This document shows positions 21,305 to 21,967 of a stretch of 21,967 bases of DNA, one piece after another. Each line of letters opens with the position of its first letter. Position 1 is the first letter of the stretch. Source of the DNA: Gammaproteobacteria bacterium (GTDB lineage: Bacteria > Pseudomonadota > Gammaproteobacteria > SZUA-229). The translations under genes and the position numbers were made by a program. The stretch covers positions 1 to 21,967 of the forward strand of contig JAQICG010000407.1 of assembly GCA_027858635.1 (NCBI GenBank), written 5' to 3'. Under the pieces are notes generated by a model, which was not told the DNA's origin, searched no databases, and was given only the letters and a program-made list of their open reading frames with translations.

Positions 21305-21967
21305 CTAATCCTGAAAGGCGAAGAGTAAAAAGAAGCCGCCGATGCCGCCCAGTATCCAGGAGAGCACGGGCGCACCCATGAACATGGCGGGCGCGTAACC
21401 GTCCAGCCCGAAAACAATGAACGCGCTCAGCAGCAGACTGGCGCCGCCGATGGCGATGACGTTGCGCTGATTGCCGCGCTTGATTTCGGCGCGGATTTTT
21501 CTGATCTCCTGCAACTGCGCTTCCTGATCCTGGCCTTCGGCTGAATTTTTCAGCGTCTGGTAAATCAGCATCGGCAGCTCGGGCATTTTTTCCACCATAT
21601 AGGGCAGATTTTCCTTAAAGCCGCGCAGCATGGCCTTGGTGCCGATCTGCTCATCCATCCAGCGTTCGAGAAAGGGTTTGGCGGTGGTCCAGAGATCGAG
21701 ATCGGGATACAGCTGCCGACCCAGGCCTTCGATATTGAGCAGGGTTTTCTGCAACAACACCAGCTGCGGCTGCACTTCCATGTTGAAGCGCCGCGCGGTC
21801 TGGAACAGTCTCAGCAGCAATTGCCCGAATGAGATCTCTTTGAGTGGGCGTTCGAAAATTGGTTCACATACACTGCGAATGGCCGATTCAAACTCTTCCA
21901 CGCGGGTGCCTGCGGGTACCCAGCCGGACTCCACGTGCAGGCGCGCCACCTTGTTGTAATCGCGGCG
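21305..21967 (-). CDS. ubiB: UbiB, ubiquinone biosynthesis kinase-like protein, C-terminal part (partial)
   Basis: The frame is open to the window edge; about 220 residues are visible, beginning RRDYNKVARLHVESGWVPAGT, typical of the conserved region after the UbiB kinase-like core. It continues with helices and two C-terminal TM segments (IAIGGASLLLSAFIVFG and VLSWILGGIGGFFLLFAF). UbiB is an atypical ADCK/COQ8-family ATPase needed for ubiquinone synthesis at the inner membrane. The kinase motifs lie outside the window. uvrD starts 59 bases after its stop on the same strand. Confidence 0.93.
   Translation of the reverse strand, partial: RRDYNKVARLHVESGWVPAGTRVEEFESAIRSVCEPIFERPLKEISFGQLLLRLFQTARRFNMEVQPQLVLLQKTLLNIEGLGRQLYPDLDLWTTAKPFLERWMDEQIGTKAMLRGFKENLPYMVEKMPELPMLIYQTLKNSAEGQDQEAQLQEIRKIRAEIKRGNQRNVIAIGGASLLLSAFIVFGLDGYAPAMFMGAPVLSWILGGIGGFFLLFAFQD

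Overview
The window looks like chromosomal DNA of a gammaproteobacterium. Supporting evidence is the adjacent minus-strand pair ubiB and uvrD, an FbaB-type aldolase next to a PykA-type pyruvate kinase (both very close to enterobacterial family members), a ClsC-like phospholipase D, an HBM-type chemoreceptor, and dense small palindromic repeats of the kind common in sulfur-oxidising and methylotrophic gammaproteobacteria. The genus cannot be fixed from the sequence. No tRNA, rRNA or CRISPR array was seen.

Layout. 1-1178: 3' end of a beta-carbonic anhydrase, a frameshifted two-TM ion-channel gene, and a convergent four-TM membrane protein. 1426-5244: central carbon metabolism (fbaB, pyk) followed by three small genes, the last two joined by ATGA stop/start overlaps (unknown, DUF2288, HIT domain). 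5313-7342: ClsC-like phospholipase D and a DUF1499 lipoprotein. 7393-9170: a 166-bp MITE, a bacterial homologue of protein N-terminal glutamine amidase whose last codons lie in that MITE, a palindromic repeat, and ferredoxin-NADP reductase. 9496-12655: chemoreceptor, DUF488 protein, small unknown protein, CBS-domain protein.

12656-17876 is an accessory, repeat-rich and partly AT-rich stretch. It holds a 108-bp palindromic element, the second MITE copy, a VCBS/FN3 lipoprotein, another small element with perfect 16-bp inverted ends, a decayed IS1182-family transposase whose left end matches the MITE ends, a broken Ser/Thr kinase gene, a candidate PD-(D/E)XK nuclease with two nuclease-like cores, a strongly structured 144-bp element and a very small DUF2442-like ORF. 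17877-21967 returns to housekeeping content on the minus strand: a Tat-dependent TRAP substrate-binding protein, uvrD, and the C-terminal part of ubiB.

The main story is one mobile-end family (TARGAGNCTGTCGGRTTTA) found six times: both ends of two MITEs, the left end of the IS1182 remnant, and one solo end. Several host genes stop inside these ends. The best candidate for something undescribed is the nuclease gene at 15719-17080 with the kinase remnant just downstream on the same strand. Their joint function is inference only.
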